NCBI RefSeq assembly: GCF_021390425.1 | Contig: NZ_JAJUWY010000006.1 | Coordinates: 1 to 64,000 of the forward strand | Length of the DNA: 64,000 nt | Direction: 5' to 3' | Source: Lysobacter sp. GX 14042 | GTDB lineage: Bacteria; Pseudomonadota; Gammaproteobacteria; Xanthomonadales; Xanthomonadaceae | Shown here: one piece after another, positions 26,141-35,880 of the stretch | How the letters are laid out: every line of letters begins with the position of its first letter | Numbering within the stretch: the first letter of the stretch is position 1 | Notes under the pieces: generated by a model | Seen by the model: the letters and a program-made list of their open reading frames with translations, nothing else | What the model was told of the DNA's origin: nothing | The model's database searches: none | Made by a program: the position numbers and the translations under genes

Positions 26141-27495
26141 CCATCAACCCTGATCCACGTGACCTGCAGACCCGGCAGACCATCGTCCGGTTGCTGTCTT
26201 CCATGGCCAGCACCCGCGAGGTGAGCCAGTACCTGAAACGCTTCTCGCGCCTGGACGCCGCGCGCTTCGCCGTGGTCAAGGTGGGCGGTGCGGTGCTGCG
26301 CGACGACCTGGAGGCGCTGGCGTCGTCGCTGGCCTTCCTGCAGGACGTGGGCCTGACCCCGATCGTGGTTCACGGCGCCGGCCCGCAGCTGGACGCGGAA
26401 CTCTCCGCCGCCGGCATCGAAAAGCAGACCGTCGACGGCCTGCGCATCACCACCCCGCAGGCACTGGCCGTGGTGCGGCGGGTGTTTCATGCGCAGAACC
26501 TGCGGCTGGTCGAGGCGCTGCACCGGCACGGCGCGCGCGCGACTTCGATCGTCTCCGGCGTGTTCGAGGCGAAGGTCATCGATCCGGTGCGGCTGGGCCT
26601 GGTCGGCGAGGTCAGCGGGGTGGAGCGCGCACCGGTCCGCGCCGCGCTGGCCGCCGGCTCGATCCCGGTGATCGCCAGCCTGGGCGAGACCGCCGGCGGG
26701 CAGATCGTCAACGTCAACGCCGACTACGCCGCCAACGCCCTGGTCACCGAGCTGCAGCCCTACAAGATCGTTTTCCTGACCGGCACCGGCGGCCTGCTGG
26801 ACGCGCAGGGCAGGGTGATCGACTCCATCAACCTGACCACCGAGTACGCATCGCTGATGGAGGCCGACTGGGTCAACGGCGGCATGCGCCTGAAGCTGGC
26901 CCAGATCAAGACGTTGCTGGACCGGCTGCCGCCGTCCTCGTCGGTGTCGATCACCCGCCCGGCCGAGTTGGCCAGCGAACTGTTCACCCACAAGGGCTCG
27001 GGCACCCTGGTGCGGCGCGGCGAACAGGTACTGCAGGCGGCATCCTGGGACGAACTGGACCTGCCGCGGCTGCGCACGCTGATCGAATCCGCGTTCGGGA
27101 AGAAGCTGGTCGACGGCTACTTCGAACGCACCCCGCTGCGCCGTGCCTACGTCAGCGAGAACTACCGCGCCGCGGTGATCCTGGCCGACGTCGACGGGCA
27201 GGACTACCTGGACAAGTTCGCCGTGCTCGACGAGGCCCAGGGCGAGGGCCTGGGGCGCGCGGTGTGGCAGGTGATGCGCGAACGCACCCCGCGCCTGTTC
27301 TGGCGCTCGCGCCATCGCAACCCGGTCAACGCGTTCTACTACGCCGAGGCCGACGGCCACCTGCGGCAGGAGGACTGGAAGGTGTTCTGGTACGGCATCG
27401 ACGACCTGGACGTGGTCGCACGCTGCGTGGCGCATTGCCGCGGACGTGCGCCGACGCTGGGCGCGCCGCTGGTGGGGAAGGAGGCAGAGGCATGA
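26137..27495 (+). CDS. argAB: bifunctional N-acetylglutamate kinase/synthase
   Basis: This 452-residue fusion makes and phosphorylates N-acetylglutamate, the first two steps of arginine synthesis. Residues about 1-290 are an amino-acid kinase domain (VVKVGGAVL at 46-54, [39 protein letters not shown]). Residues about 300-450 are a GNAT-type synthase domain ([48 protein letters not shown]), as in the Xanthomonas/vertebrate-like NAGS-K. Arginine is the expected allosteric inhibitor. Start and stop both form ATGA overlaps with argE and argC. Confidence 0.95.
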   Translation: MTINPDPRDLQTRQTIVRLLSSMASTREVSQYLKRFSRLDAARFAVVKVGGAVLRDDLEALASSLAFLQDVGLTPIVVHGAGPQLDAELSAAGIEKQTVDGLRITTPQALAVVRRVFHAQNLRLVEALHRHGARATSIVSGVFEAKVIDPVRLGLVGEVSGVERAPVRAALAAGSIPVIASLGETAGGQIVNVNADYAANALVTELQPYKIVFLTGTGGLLDAQGRVIDSINLTTEYASLMEADWVNGGMRLKLAQIKTLLDRLPPSSSVSITRPAELASELFTHKGSGTLVRRGEQVLQAASWDELDLPRLRTLIESAFGKKLVDGYFERTPLRRAYVSENYRAAVILADVDGQDYLDKFAVLDEAQGEGLGRAVWQVMRERTPRLFWRSRHRNPVNAFYYAEADGHLRQEDWKVFWYGIDDLDVVARCVAHCRGRAPTLGAPLVGKEAEA

Positions 27496-28535
27496 GCGAC
27501 GCTCCCGTCCGGCTCGGCATCGTCGGCGCACGCGGCCACGTTGGCGCGGAACTGATCCGGCTGGTGGCCGGGCACCCGGGCTTCGAGCTCGCCTTCGTCT
27601 CATCCCGTGCGCTGGATGGTGAACGCGTCGCCGACCACAACCCGGCGTACGCGGGCGAGCTGCGTTACCGCGCCCCGGACTACGCGGAACTGCCGGCGCT
27701 GGGGGCCGATGCGGTCGTGCTGGCGCTGCCCAACGGCAAGGCCGCGCGCTGCGTCGAGGCTTTCGACGCGGCCGGTTCGCAGGCGCTCCTGATCGACCTG
27801 TCGGCGGACTACCGCTTCGACCCGGGCTGGTACTACGGCCTGCCCGAGCTCACCCGCGTCCGGTACGCCGGCCAGCGCCGGATCAGCAACCCCGGCTGCT
27901 ACGCCACCGCGATGCAGCTGGCGATCGAGCCGATGCTCGGGCTGCTCGAAGGGCCCGTGCAGTGCTTCGGTGTTTCGGGCCATTCCGGCGCAGGGACCAC
28001 GCCCTCGGACCGCAACGACCCGGAGAAGCTGCGCGACAACCTGATGCCGTACGCGCTCACCGGGCATGTGCACGAGCGCGAAGTCAGCACCCGGCTCGGC
28101 CACCCGGTCGAGTTCATGCCGCACGTCGCCCCGCATTTCCGCGGCATCACGGTGACGGTGAACCTGCACCTGGCCGCGCCGCTGCGGCGGGAAGAGGTGA
28201 TGGCGCGCTACCACGACCGCTACGCCGGCGAGCCGCTGGTGCGCGTGGTCGATGAAGCGCCGTGGGTCAGCGCGATTGCCGGCCGGCACCACGTCGAGAT
28301 CGGCGGGTTCACCCTGTCGGCCGATGGCAGGCGGCTGGTGGTGGTGGCGACCGAAGACAACCTGTTGAAGGGCGCGGCGACCCAGGCACTGCAGAACCTC
28401 AACCTGGCGTTCGGGCTGGATGAGTGGGCGGGGATCGGTACGTCCATGGATGCCCGCGTCCGCGGGCATAACGTTGTGGCCGTTCGCGGGCATGACGGCG
28501 GGGCCGTGCGCGGCCATGAGGGAGAAAGGGCATGA
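27492..28535 (+). CDS. argC: N-acetyl-gamma-glutamyl-phosphate reductase with repeat-derived C-terminal tail
   Basis: This 347-residue NADPH-dependent reductase has the nucleotide-binding loop [20 protein letters not shown], the catalytic Cys in [24 protein letters not shown] and [13 protein letters not shown]. The conserved domain ends about residue 315 ([15 protein letters not shown]). The remaining about 30 residues contain VRGH three times and are encoded by a palindromic repeat (28443-28498) that seems to have been inserted or expanded over the original stop. Reading frame and the ATGA overlap with argH are preserved. Confidence 0.95.
   Translation: MSDAPVRLGIVGARGHVGAELIRLVAGHPGFELAFVSSRALDGERVADHNPAYAGELRYRAPDYAELPALGADAVVLALPNGKAARCVEAFDAAGSQALLIDLSADYRFDPGWYYGLPELTRVRYAGQRRISNPGCYATAMQLAIEPMLGLLEGPVQCFGVSGHSGAGTTPSDRNDPEKLRDNLMPYALTGHVHEREVSTRLGHPVEFMPHVAPHFRGITVTVNLHLAAPLRREEVMARYHDRYAGEPLVRVVDEAPWVSAIAGRHHVEIGGFTLSADGRRLVVVATEDNLLKGAATQALQNLNLAFGLDEWAGIGTSMDARVRGHNVVAVRGHDGGAVRGHEGERA
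28443..28498. repeat. REP-like palindrome inside the 3' end of argC
   Basis: TCCATGGATGCCCGCGTCCG starts a perfect palindrome: ATGCCCGCG (28450-28458), TC, CGCGGGCAT (28461-28469), then AACG. A second half copy, GTTCGCGGGCATGACGG, follows at 28482-28498. The flank TCCATGGAT and the following ATNACG match the element at 62869-62900, so this is the same dispersed family. Confidence 0.75.
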
Positions 28536-29833
28536 GCGGGTTGCTGTGGCAGAAACCGGGGGTGCAGGTCGACGGGCGGATCCAGGCCTTCTGTGCCGGC
28601 GATGACGTGATCCTGGATCGCGAGTTCTTCCTGTTCGACATCCGCGCCAGCCGCGCGCATGCGGAGGGGCTGCAGCGCATCGGCATCCTGTCGGCGGACG
28701 AGCTGGAGGCGATCGGCCGCGAGCTCGACGCGCTGGCGGCGGACTTCGGGTCGGGCGCGTTCGTGCTCGATGCGCGCTACGAGGACGGCCACTCGGCGAT
28801 CGAGGCACGGCTGGTCGAGCGCCTGGGCGATACCGGCCGGCGCATCCACACCGGGCGCAGCCGCAACGACCAGGTGCTGGTGGCGACCCGTTTGTGGCTC
28901 AAGGACCGGCTGGCCCGCCTGCAGGCGCTGTGCGTCGAGGTGGCCGGCGTCGCCCTGGACCGCGCGGAGGCCGAGGGCGGGGTGCCGCTGCCCGGCTACA
29001 CCCACCTGCAGCGGGCGGTGGTGTCCTCGCTGGGCATGTGGTGGGCCGCCTGGGCGGAAGGCTTCATCGACAATGCGGCGCGCGCCCGCGACACCCTGGC
29101 CTGGGTCGATGCCAACCCGCTGGGCAGCGCCGCCGGCTATGGGGTGAACCTGCCGTTGGACCGCGATTACACCACGCGCGCGCTGGGCTTCGGCCGGATG
29201 CAGGTGGCCGCGACCTATGCCCAGCTCTCGCGCGGCAAGTTCGAGATGGCCGCGATCGAGGCACTGTCCAGCGCGGTATTGGACCTGCGCCGGCTGGCCT
29301 GGGACCTGAGCCTGTTCACCAGCGCCGAGTTCGGCTTCGTTTCGCTGCCGGCGCAGTACACCACCGGCAGCTCGATCATGCCCAACAAGCGCAACCCCGA
29401 CGTCATCGAACTGATGCGCGCCAGCCATGCCAGCGTGGCGGCGGGCCGGGCGGAGATCGAGCACCTGCTGTCGCTGCCCTCGGGCTACCACCGCGACCTG
29501 CAGTTCTCCAAGGGCGCGATCTTCCATGCCTTCGGGCGCGGGCTGGGCGCGCTGGAACTGCTGCCCGACCTGCTGCGCAACCTGGAGTGGCGGGCGGAGG
29601 TGATGCGCGCGGCGATCGACGGCGGAATGTATGCGACCGACGTGGCGGTGGAGCAGGCCGCGGCCGGGGTCCCGTTCCGGGAGGCCTACCGCGCCGCCGC
29701 CGGCTCGCTGGAACAGGCCGGCGAGGGCCGCTCGCCCGAGGCCAGCCTGCAGGCGCGCGTCTCGCCGGGGGCCGGCGCGCAGCCGGGGCTGGACGTGCTG
29801 CGCGGCCGCCTGCGGGCATGGACGTCGGCATGA
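28532..29833 (+). CDS. argH: argininosuccinate lyase
   Basis: This 433-residue fumarase-superfamily enzyme splits argininosuccinate to arginine and fumarate. Landmarks are [42 protein letters not shown] and the signature [18 protein letters not shown] with its flexible catalytic loop; the region [15 protein letters not shown] is also typical. It begins within the argC stop (ATGA), with GAGGGAG upstream inside the repeat-derived argC tail. The end is 45 bases before the prpD-like gene. Confidence 0.96.
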   Translation: MSGLLWQKPGVQVDGRIQAFCAGDDVILDREFFLFDIRASRAHAEGLQRIGILSADELEAIGRELDALAADFGSGAFVLDARYEDGHSAIEARLVERLGDTGRRIHTGRSRNDQVLVATRLWLKDRLARLQALCVEVAGVALDRAEAEGGVPLPGYTHLQRAVVSSLGMWWAAWAEGFIDNAARARDTLAWVDANPLGSAAGYGVNLPLDRDYTTRALGFGRMQVAATYAQLSRGKFEMAAIEALSSAVLDLRRLAWDLSLFTSAEFGFVSLPAQYTTGSSIMPNKRNPDVIELMRASHASVAAGRAEIEHLLSLPSGYHRDLQFSKGAIFHAFGRGLGALELLPDLLRNLEWRAEVMRAAIDGGMYATDVAVEQAAAGVPFREAYRAAAGSLEQAGEGRSPEASLQARVSPGAGAQPGLDVLRGRLRAWTSA

Positions 29834-29878
29834 CGTGATCGGCCGCAAAGTCGGAGGTCCATCCGCGAGTCCAGGTGC

Positions 29879-31342
29879 ATGCCGATGAGCCAGCACGCCC
29901 TCCGTTCCGCAGTGCGTCCCGATCCCGACCCGTCGATGGTCGACATCGCCGACTACCTCGTCGATTACACGATCGAGTCCGGGGAGGCCTTCGAAACCGC
30001 GCGCTACATGTTGCTGGACTCGCTGGCCTGCGCGGCACTGGCGATGGACCACGAGGAGTGTGTGAGGCACCTGGGGCCGCTGGTCCCGGGTGCGGAGATG
30101 AAGGGCGGTGCGCGCGTGCCCTACACCGGGCACGAGCTGGACCCGGTCCAGGCCGCCTACAACATCGGCGTGCAGATCCGCTGGCTGGACTTCAACGACA
30201 CCTGGCTGGCCGCCGAATGGGGCCATCCCTCCGACAACCTGGGCGCGATCCTCGCCGTTGCCGATTACCTGGGCCGCAAGGCCGAGGCGCGGGGCGGCAC
30301 GCCGCTGACCGTGCGCGATGTGCTTGCCCTCGCGATCAAGGCTCACGAGATCCAGGGCTGCTATGCGCTGGAGAATTCGTTCAACCGCGTCGGCCTGGAC
30401 CACGTGATCCTGGTGCGCCTGGCTTCCACCGCAGTGGCCACCTGGATGCTGGGCGGCGGCAGGGACGAGATCGTCAACGCGGTCTCGCACAGCTGGATCG
30501 ACAACGGTGCGCTGCGGACCTACCGCCATGCGCCCAACACCGGCCCGCGCAAGAGCTGGGCGGCCGGGGATGCCTGCCGCCGCGCGGTCACCCATGCGCT
30601 CAACGCGGTCAAGGGCGTGGCCGGCTATCCCAGCGCGCTGAGCGCCCCGGTGTGGGGGTTCCGGGACGTCGCCTTCCAGGGGCGGCCGTTCGGGTTCGAG
30701 CGTCCCTTCGGCAGCTACGTGATGGAGAACGTGCTGTTCAAGATCAGCTTCCCGGCCGAGTTCCACGCGCAGACCGCGGTGGAGTGCGCGATGCAGCTGC
30801 ATGGGCAGGTCAGGGACCGCCTCGACCAGGTCGAACGCATCGAGATCCAGACCCAGGAGGCAGGCATGCGGATCATCGACAAGACCGGTCCGCTGTCCAA
30901 CTACGCCGACCGCGACCACTGCATCCAGTACATGGTGGCCGTGCCGCTGATCTTCGGCCGGCTCACTGCCGACGACTACAGCGACGAGGTCGCCGCCGAC
31001 CCGCGGATCGATGCGCTGCGCGGCAAGATGGTCGTCAGCGAAAACGCGCAGTTCACCCGCGACTACTTCGATCCCGACAGGCGCTACATCGGCAACGCGG
31101 TCCAGGTGTTCTTCAGGGACGGCAGCGCCACCGGGCGGGTCTCGATCGACTATCCCATCGGCCATCGCAAGCGCCGCGCCGAGGGAATCCCGGTGCTGAT
31201 GGAGAAGTTCGAATCGGCCGTGCGGGGCAGGCTGCCCGGGACCCGCGTCGATCGCCTGCTTTCGCTCGCCGCTGCCCCGGAGCAGCTCGAGGCGATGCCG
31301 GTGACCGACTTCATCGCGCTTTTCCATCACCGGCAGGCGTAG
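29879..31342 (+). CDS. prpD: MmgE/PrpD family 2-methylcitrate dehydratase
   Basis: This 487-residue protein matches PrpD, which dehydrates 2-methylcitrate in propionate catabolism: ARYMLLDSLACAALAM, YNIGVQIRWLDFNDTWLAAEWGHPSDNLGAILA, HEIQGCYALENSFNRVGLDHVILVRLAST and GFERPFGSYVMENVLFKISFPAEFHAQTA are strong PrpD features. Partner genes prpB, prpC and acnD are absent nearby; instead it lies between argH and proB on the same strand. ATG 29879 and ATG 29885 are both possible starts. Its placement in an arginine/proline block looks like an insertion rather than a metabolic link. Confidence 0.9.
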   Translation: MPMSQHALRSAVRPDPDPSMVDIADYLVDYTIESGEAFETARYMLLDSLACAALAMDHEECVRHLGPLVPGAEMKGGARVPYTGHELDPVQAAYNIGVQIRWLDFNDTWLAAEWGHPSDNLGAILAVADYLGRKAEARGGTPLTVRDVLALAIKAHEIQGCYALENSFNRVGLDHVILVRLASTAVATWMLGGGRDEIVNAVSHSWIDNGALRTYRHAPNTGPRKSWAAGDACRRAVTHALNAVKGVAGYPSALSAPVWGFRDVAFQGRPFGFERPFGSYVMENVLFKISFPAEFHAQTAVECAMQLHGQVRDRLDQVERIEIQTQEAGMRIIDKTGPLSNYADRDHCIQYMVAVPLIFGRLTADDYSDEVAADPRIDALRGKMVVSENAQFTRDYFDPDRRYIGNAVQVFFRDGSATGRVSIDYPIGHRKRRAEGIPVLMEKFESAVRGRLPGTRVDRLLSLAAAPEQLEAMPVTDFIALFHHRQA

Positions 31343-31660
31343 GCTGCCGCGGGCTTGGGCCAAGCGCCGGCGTATGTTAGACTGCCCGGCTTTCGAGTAC
31401 AGCTTCGGCGTTGGTGCACGTAACGCCGCTGTCCTGCAGGCAGGCCCGCCGGTCGCACGACCGGCATCCCCGGGCCGGCACGTCAACATCGACCGCGCAT
31501 GCGCGTCGTATCGCGGGACTGCCATCCTTCCCTCGTCTGTTTTTCCAGGCGTGTAGCGGCCTGCGCCGCTTGGCCATGGATCCGGCTGTGCTCCCGTCGC
31601 ACCACGCGGGCTGTCCCGCGTGGTGCACCGAGCCCACGCACGAGGAGGAAACCCAGGCCG
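31343..31660 (+). promoter_or_regulatory. 318-bp leader of proB with promoter-like elements and a strong hairpin
   Basis: No convincing gene is present. TTGGGC (31355-31360) and TAGACT (31378-31383) with 17-base spacing could start a proBA transcript with an untranslated leader of about 270 bases. The leader holds several GC hairpins. The strongest is CACCACGCGGG-CTGT-CCCGCGTGGTG (31600-31625), 11 perfect base pairs without a T-run, ending 16 bases before the proB ribosome site GAGGAGG. It could control access to proB; no known riboswitch was recognised. Confidence 0.45.
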
Positions 31661-32827
31661 ATGACCCCACAGTTCCCCGAGCAAGCGATGCCGCGCTGGA
31701 AACGCGCGGTGCTCAAGGTCGGCAGCAGCCTGCTGTCGGATGGCAAGGGCGGGCTGGGCAAGCGCAATGCCGCCGCGCTGGCCCGGATGATGTCCCGCTT
31801 CCATGACCAGGGCCGCGAGGTGCTGCTGGTCTCGTCGGGGGCGGTGGCGGCCGGCCGCGGCCTGTTTGCCGGCCGCGACGCCGACCTCACCCAGCGGCAG
31901 GCGCTCGCCGCCATCGGCCAGACCCCGATGCTGGGGCTCTGGCAGGGGCTGGTGGACCAGCCGGTCGCCCAGGTGCTGCTGAGCCACGACGACCTGCGCA
32001 ACCGCCGGCGCTACCTCAATGCCCGGGCCACCCTGCGCGAGCTGCTGCGCGCCGGCGCGCTGCCGATCGTCAACGAGAACGACACCGTGGCGGTCGACGA
32101 GCTGAAGGTCGGCGACAACGACAACCTCGCCGCGGTGGTGGCCTCGCTGGTCGACGCCGACGTGCTGCTGATCGCCACCGACACCCCGGGCCTGTACACC
32201 GGCCATCCGATGGAGGATCCGCACGCGCGCCCGTTGCCCACGGTCGATGCGATCACCCCCGAGGTGATGGACATGGCGCGCGGCGGCGCCGGCGAGCTCG
32301 GCACCGGCGGCATGCTCACCAAGCTCGAGGCCGCCAGCAAGGCGGCCGCCGCCGGGATCGGCACCGCGCTGTTCAGCGGCCGCCACGAGGCCACCATCGA
32401 TGGGCTGGCCGAAGGCCGCCTGCGCGGGACCTGGATCCCGCCGCATGGCGAGCGGCTGGTCGCGCGCAAGCTCTGGCTGCGCCACACCCCGCCCAGCGGC
32501 GGCGTGATCCGCATCGATGAGGGGGCCGCCGAGGCGCTGACCCGCCGCGGCGCCTCGCTGCTGCCCGGCGGGGTGGTCGCGGTGGAGGGCGACTTCAGCC
32601 GTTCGGCGATGGTCGACGTCCTGCCGGCCAGGGGACGCAAGCGCCTGGCCCGCGGGCTGGTGCAGTACCAGTCCGACCACCTGCAGCGCATCGCCGGTTG
32701 CCATACCCGCGAGATCTCCGACGTGCTCGGCTTCGACAACGGCGCCTCGGTGATCCACCGCGACGACCTGGTGCTGCTCGGACCCGCCGCCACACCCGCC
32801 CCCGAAACCATGCTGGAGGCATGCTGA
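31661..32827 (+). CDS. proB: glutamate 5-kinase
   Basis: This 388-residue enzyme phosphorylates glutamate in the first step of proline synthesis. The kinase domain has [54 protein letters not shown] and [21 protein letters not shown]-terminal PUA domain (about 285-375) is present, as in E. coli. Proline feedback inhibition is expected. GAGGAGG lies 12 bases before ATG 31661. It overlaps proA by one base. Confidence 0.96.
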   Translation: MTPQFPEQAMPRWKRAVLKVGSSLLSDGKGGLGKRNAAALARMMSRFHDQGREVLLVSSGAVAAGRGLFAGRDADLTQRQALAAIGQTPMLGLWQGLVDQPVAQVLLSHDDLRNRRRYLNARATLRELLRAGALPIVNENDTVAVDELKVGDNDNLAAVVASLVDADVLLIATDTPGLYTGHPMEDPHARPLPTVDAITPEVMDMARGGAGELGTGGMLTKLEAASKAAAAGIGTALFSGRHEATIDGLAEGRLRGTWIPPHGERLVARKLWLRHTPPSGGVIRIDEGAAEALTRRGASLLPGGVVAVEGDFSRSAMVDVLPARGRKRLARGLVQYQSDHLQRIAGCHTREISDVLGFDNGASVIHRDDLVLLGPAATPAPETMLEAC

Positions 32828-34101
32828 TGACCGGATACGTACGCAAGCTCGCCGTGAAAGCCCGCGAGGCCGCGGTCCAACTGGCGACACTGGACGGCGC
32901 CGCCCGCGCCGCGCTGCTGGAGTCGATGGCCGATGCCGTCGACGCCGGGCGCAGCGACATCCTGGTTGCGAATGCACAGGACATGGAGCGTGCCCGTGGC
33001 AACGGCACCAGCGGGGCCATGCTCGACCGGCTGCAGCTCGGCGAGGCGCGGATCGACGGCATTGTCCAGGCCATCCGCGAAGTGGCCGCGCTGCCGGACC
33101 CGGTCGGCGAGGTGACCCGCACCAGCACCCTCGACAACGGCCTGCAGGTCGACCGCGTGCGGATCCCGCTGGGACTGATCGCGATGATCTACGAGGCCCG
33201 TCCCAACGTCACCGCCGACGCGGCGGCGCTGTGCCTGCGCGCCGGCAACGCGGTCCTGCTGCGCGGTGGCTCGGAGGCCCGCGAGAGCAACATCGCCATT
33301 GCCCGGTGCCTGCACCGCGCGCTGGAGGAGCATGGCCTGCCGCGGGAAGCGGTGGCGTTGCTGGAGGACACCGCCCGCGAGCACGTGCTGGAACTGCTGC
33401 AGCTCAGCGACCTCATCGACCTGGCGATCCCGCGCGGCGGCGAGCGGCTGATCCGCTTCGTGGCCGAGAACGCCCGGGTGCCGGTGATCAAGCATTACAA
33501 GGGTGTCTGCCACCTGTACGTGGACCGCGCGGCGGACCCGGCGCTGGCGCTGAAACTGGCGATCGACGGCAAGCTCTCGCGCCCCGGCGTATGCAACGCA
33601 CTGGAGACGATGCTGGTGCATGCCGACATCGCGCCCGGCTGGCTGCCCGGCGCACTGGCCGAGCTGCAGGCGCGCGGTGCCGAAATCCGCGGTGACGAGC
33701 GTACCCGCGGGCTGTTCCCGCAGGCCACCGAGGCGACGCCGGAGGACTACGACACCGAGTACCTGGCGCCGATCCTGACGGTGAAGGTGGTCGACTCGTT
33801 CGAGGATGCCGTGGCGCACATCCGCCGGCACACCTCCGACCACACCGAGGTGATCGCCACCGAAGACGAAGAGGCCGCGCGGTGCTTCGTGCAGTCGGTC
33901 CGCAGTTCCGCGGTAATGGTCAACGCCTCCTCGCGCTTCAACGACGGTGGCGCGCTCGGGCTGGGCGCGGAGATCGGCATCTCCACCACCCGCCTGCATT
34001 CCTACGGCCCGATGGGGCTGGAGGCGTTGACCATCGAGCGCTACGTGGTGCGCGGGACGGGACAGGCGCGGCACGGGGATGTGTCGAGCAAAGTGACGTA
34101 G
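32827..34101 (+). CDS. proA: gamma-glutamyl phosphate reductase
   Basis: This 424-residue aldehyde-dehydrogenase-superfamily enzyme reduces glutamyl-5-phosphate to the semialdehyde. The sequence [56 protein letters not shown] (catalytic Cys region lies here) and [40 protein letters not shown] are diagnostic. ATG 32827 is preferred over 32821 because GGAGG is seven bases upstream. Its last 61 bases overlap the end of the convergent AbiEii gene. Confidence 0.96.
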   Translation: MTGYVRKLAVKAREAAVQLATLDGAARAALLESMADAVDAGRSDILVANAQDMERARGNGTSGAMLDRLQLGEARIDGIVQAIREVAALPDPVGEVTRTSTLDNGLQVDRVRIPLGLIAMIYEARPNVTADAAALCLRAGNAVLLRGGSEARESNIAIARCLHRALEEHGLPREAVALLEDTAREHVLELLQLSDLIDLAIPRGGERLIRFVAENARVPVIKHYKGVCHLYVDRAADPALALKLAIDGKLSRPGVCNALETMLVHADIAPGWLPGALAELQARGAEIRGDERTRGLFPQATEATPEDYDTEYLAPILTVKVVDSFEDAVAHIRRHTSDHTEVIATEDEEAARCFVQSVRSSAVMVNASSRFNDGGALGLGAEIGISTTRLHSYGPMGLEALTIERYVVRGTGQARHGDVSSKVT

Positions 34102-34931
34102 TCGCGGATTTCGGCGACGGCGACCTCGAGGTCGGGCGCCATCAGGCGATTCCGTTTCAGGAAGGCCCGCCACTGGGCGTTTTTCTGCGCGTCCTGGGCA
34201 AAGGCTCGGCTCAGTCCGAACGGCGGTGATACCGGAATCGGCGTGCCACGGCGTTCGAATGTGGCGCGCACGGCATTGGCAAGTTCTGTTGGATCGATGG
34301 TGCCTTCCCGGACCAGCGTCAACAGGTCGAAGTAGTCCTTCATCCGGCTATTGGCGATTCCCAGTTGGGCGATGGCTTCCAGCTTTTCGGCGAATACGGT
34401 CTCGCGCGGGTAAACGCGCAGCTCCGGCGCCGGCATGTCGTCAAGCAAGGTCGGAAAGGGCATTTGCAGTGCCGCGGGGGTGACGGCATCGCCGAACCCG
34501 ACATCCCACTGGACGGTGCAACGGGCATTGCCGAGCCGGGCCAGTAGAGATGCCCTGAGACCGTCGTAGCGCGCTTCCTCGCGAATGGACGTAACGACGA
34601 TGGAGTTCGTGTCGTAGCTCAACCCGTCATCGGCATCGATCGTGCAGAGCTGGCGGATCGTCCCGGCCAGCCTTTCGGCATCGGGTGGGCCGAAACCCAG
34701 GAAGTCGGCATCGCGGGTCGGGCGATGCGGCTGGTCGAACCAGAGCGCAAACAGCATTGCCCCCTTGAGCACGAACTCATCGCGATGCACCGATTGCGAC
34801 AGTCGGTACAGCAGTCGCTCCACGGCGAACCGGTCGAGTACGAACTGGAACTCCTCACCGCGTGACCTGGCGCGGTCCAGTAGACGTTGGCGAATTGATG
34901 CGATCCGGTTTGCCGGTGGCGCCGCATTCAC
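34041..34931 (-). CDS. AbiEii/AbiGii family nucleotidyltransferase toxin
   Basis: This is a 296-residue nucleotidyltransferase-like toxin of type IV toxin-antitoxin/abortive-infection systems. The sequence [29 protein letters not shown] is the family's G-x-L...R-x-T-x-D-x-D-type active site, followed by [33 protein letters not shown]. Related enzymes (AbiEii, MenT) transfer nucleotides to tRNA 3' ends. The start overlaps the antitoxin gene stop by four bases. The 3' end runs 61 bases into proA, which the cell must tolerate. Confidence 0.9.
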   Translation of the reverse strand: MNAAPPANRIASIRQRLLDRARSRGEEFQFVLDRFAVERLLYRLSQSVHRDEFVLKGAMLFALWFDQPHRPTRDADFLGFGPPDAERLAGTIRQLCTIDADDGLSYDTNSIVVTSIREEARYDGLRASLLARLGNARCTVQWDVGFGDAVTPAALQMPFPTLLDDMPAPELRVYPRETVFAEKLEAIAQLGIANSRMKDYFDLLTLVREGTIDPTELANAVRATFERRGTPIPVSPPFGLSRAFAQDAQKNAQWRAFLKRNRLMAPDLEVAVAEIRDYVTLLDTSPCRACPVPRTT

Positions 34932-35542
34932 GACAGTGCCTCGAGGTACGGGCGCATCACATTCGCGACTCGGCAGATGTGGGCGAAGTGCCAGAGTTCG
35001 TCCATGGACGTCACCCTGCTGCGACGTGCTTCCCGCAGCGCCTCCATGGCGACATCCACGCCAATTTTGTTGCGGAACTTGAAGCAGTCAGCAACGGTGC
35101 GGGCAATGCTGGTGAGCTTGACGGGGACATTGTCGACCACGCGGGTTTCGATCCCGGCTTCCAGAGAGGAGCCGGAGAACCGCACTACGCGCAACGGAGG
35201 CCAATCAAGACGTGGAGCCCGGTCCTTGTGGCCGATGGCAATCCAGACTTCATGAGGGGCCTGCGTAGTGAGGCGGTGGAGGCGAAGCGCAGTCAGGAGG
35301 CAGAAAATCGCCTCCGGAACTCGTTTGACCACGATGACCAAGGCCTCATCCGAAGCTGGTTCCCGTCCAGGTAGTGCATACAAGCCTCGAGCGACCCGGA
35401 CCAGTTGGCCGCTGACTACAAGCCGGCTCAGTTGCGAACGCGCCACGCCAGCCGCTTCAAGTTCGTGGGAACGGGCCGTGCCTTGGCCGATCAGGTCGCG
35501 AGCCAGTTCGAAGGCGTTCGTCATGCAGGGAGTCTGTTCCAT
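34928..35542 (-). CDS. AbiEi-type antitoxin/transcriptional repressor
   Basis: This is a 204-residue protein. The N-terminal winged-helix region (ARSHELEAAGVARSQLSRLVVSGQLVRVARGLYALPG, residues about 22-58) is the AbiEi antitoxin DNA-binding domain; the C-terminal part (HEVWIAIGHKDRAPRL...IARTVADCFKFRNKIGVDVAMEALREA) matches AbiEi_1/AbiEi_4-type proteins. It should repress its own operon by binding the inverted repeat at 35537-35580. The ATG at 35542 lies inside the left arm of that repeat; ATG 35524 (MTNAFELARDL) may be the true start. It precedes the toxin gene in an operon. Confidence 0.88.
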   Translation of the reverse strand: MEQTPCMTNAFELARDLIGQGTARSHELEAAGVARSQLSRLVVSGQLVRVARGLYALPGREPASDEALVIVVKRVPEAIFCLLTALRLHRLTTQAPHEVWIAIGHKDRAPRLDWPPLRVVRFSGSSLEAGIETRVVDNVPVKLTSIARTVADCFKFRNKIGVDVAMEALREARRSRVTSMDELWHFAHICRVANVMRPYLEALS

Positions 35543-35580
35543 AATGTCGGCAAGAGTAAACTATTGCCGACATTATGGAA
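35537..35580. promoter_or_regulatory. 17-bp perfect inverted repeat, probable AbiEi operator
   Basis: TTCCATAATGTCGGCAA (35537-35553) and TTGCCGACATTATGGAA (35564-35580) are exact inverted repeats separated by ten bases. The repeat covers the upstream edge of the antitoxin gene and is A/T-richer than the surroundings. AbiEi proteins are known to bind inverted repeats at their own promoter cooperatively. A -10-like TTTACT falls in the spacer on the minus strand, so binding would block transcription. Confidence 0.8.
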
Positions 35581-35623
35581 TCGCCGTGTCGGCGAGGACT
35601 TCAGGAAGTCCCGTGGCATCACG

Positions 35624-35650
35624 AAAAAGGCCGCCCGGAAGGGCGGCCTT
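35624..35650 (-). terminator. terminator after tRNA-Pro
   Basis: A 10-bp stem AAGGCCGCCC/GGGCGGCCTT (35627-35636 and 35641-35650) with loop GGAA is followed on the minus strand by TTT. It lies 15 bases past the tRNA-Pro 3' end. Confidence 0.85.
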
Positions 35651-35664
35651 GGTCGTTGATTCTT

Positions 35665-35741
35665 TGGTCGGGGAGACAGGATTTGAACCTGCGACTTCTA
35701 CGTCCCGAACGTAGCGCTCTACCAGGCTGAGCTACACCCCG
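35665..35741 (-). tRNA. tRNA-Pro(CGG)
   Basis: A 77-nt cloverleaf lies on the minus strand: 5' CGGGGTG, D-arm GCTC...GAGC, anticodon stem CTACG/CGTAG enclosing TTCGGGA with anticodon CGG, T-loop GTTCAAAT, and 3' end CCCCGACCA with CCA encoded. Position 1 is C, as usual for proline tRNAs. It reads CCG, and coincidentally lies near proBA. Confidence 0.95.
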
Positions 35742-35880
35742 ACGGGAGCAGCGCATTGTAGCGGCGGCCCCGGGGGCAGGCAAGGGGGAATCCTGGTTCG
35801 CCGGATGCCGAACTGCGACACACCTCCACCCGCCCGCTAGACTTGTCGGCTCCCCTCAACGCCCGCGCCCGGAGCCGGTC

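Noticed and set aside
28443-28535. The RGH repeats at the ArgC C-terminus as a metal-binding or interaction domain
   Set aside because: They are encoded by a palindrome of a dispersed intergenic family and follow the normal end of the ArgC domain, so a repeat-derived tail is the simpler reading.
31374-31556. A 60-codon ORF in the proB leader, considered as a leader peptide
   Set aside because: It has no proline run and no ribosome site, and its start overlaps the promoter-like elements; the codons do not point to proline or arginine control.
28220-32977. An open frame of about 1585 codons on the minus strand, antisense to argH, prpD and proB
   Set aside because: It lies antisense to well-recognised genes, shows Arg/Gly/Ala/His-rich composition expected from the complementary frame of GC-rich genes, and has no recognisable domain.
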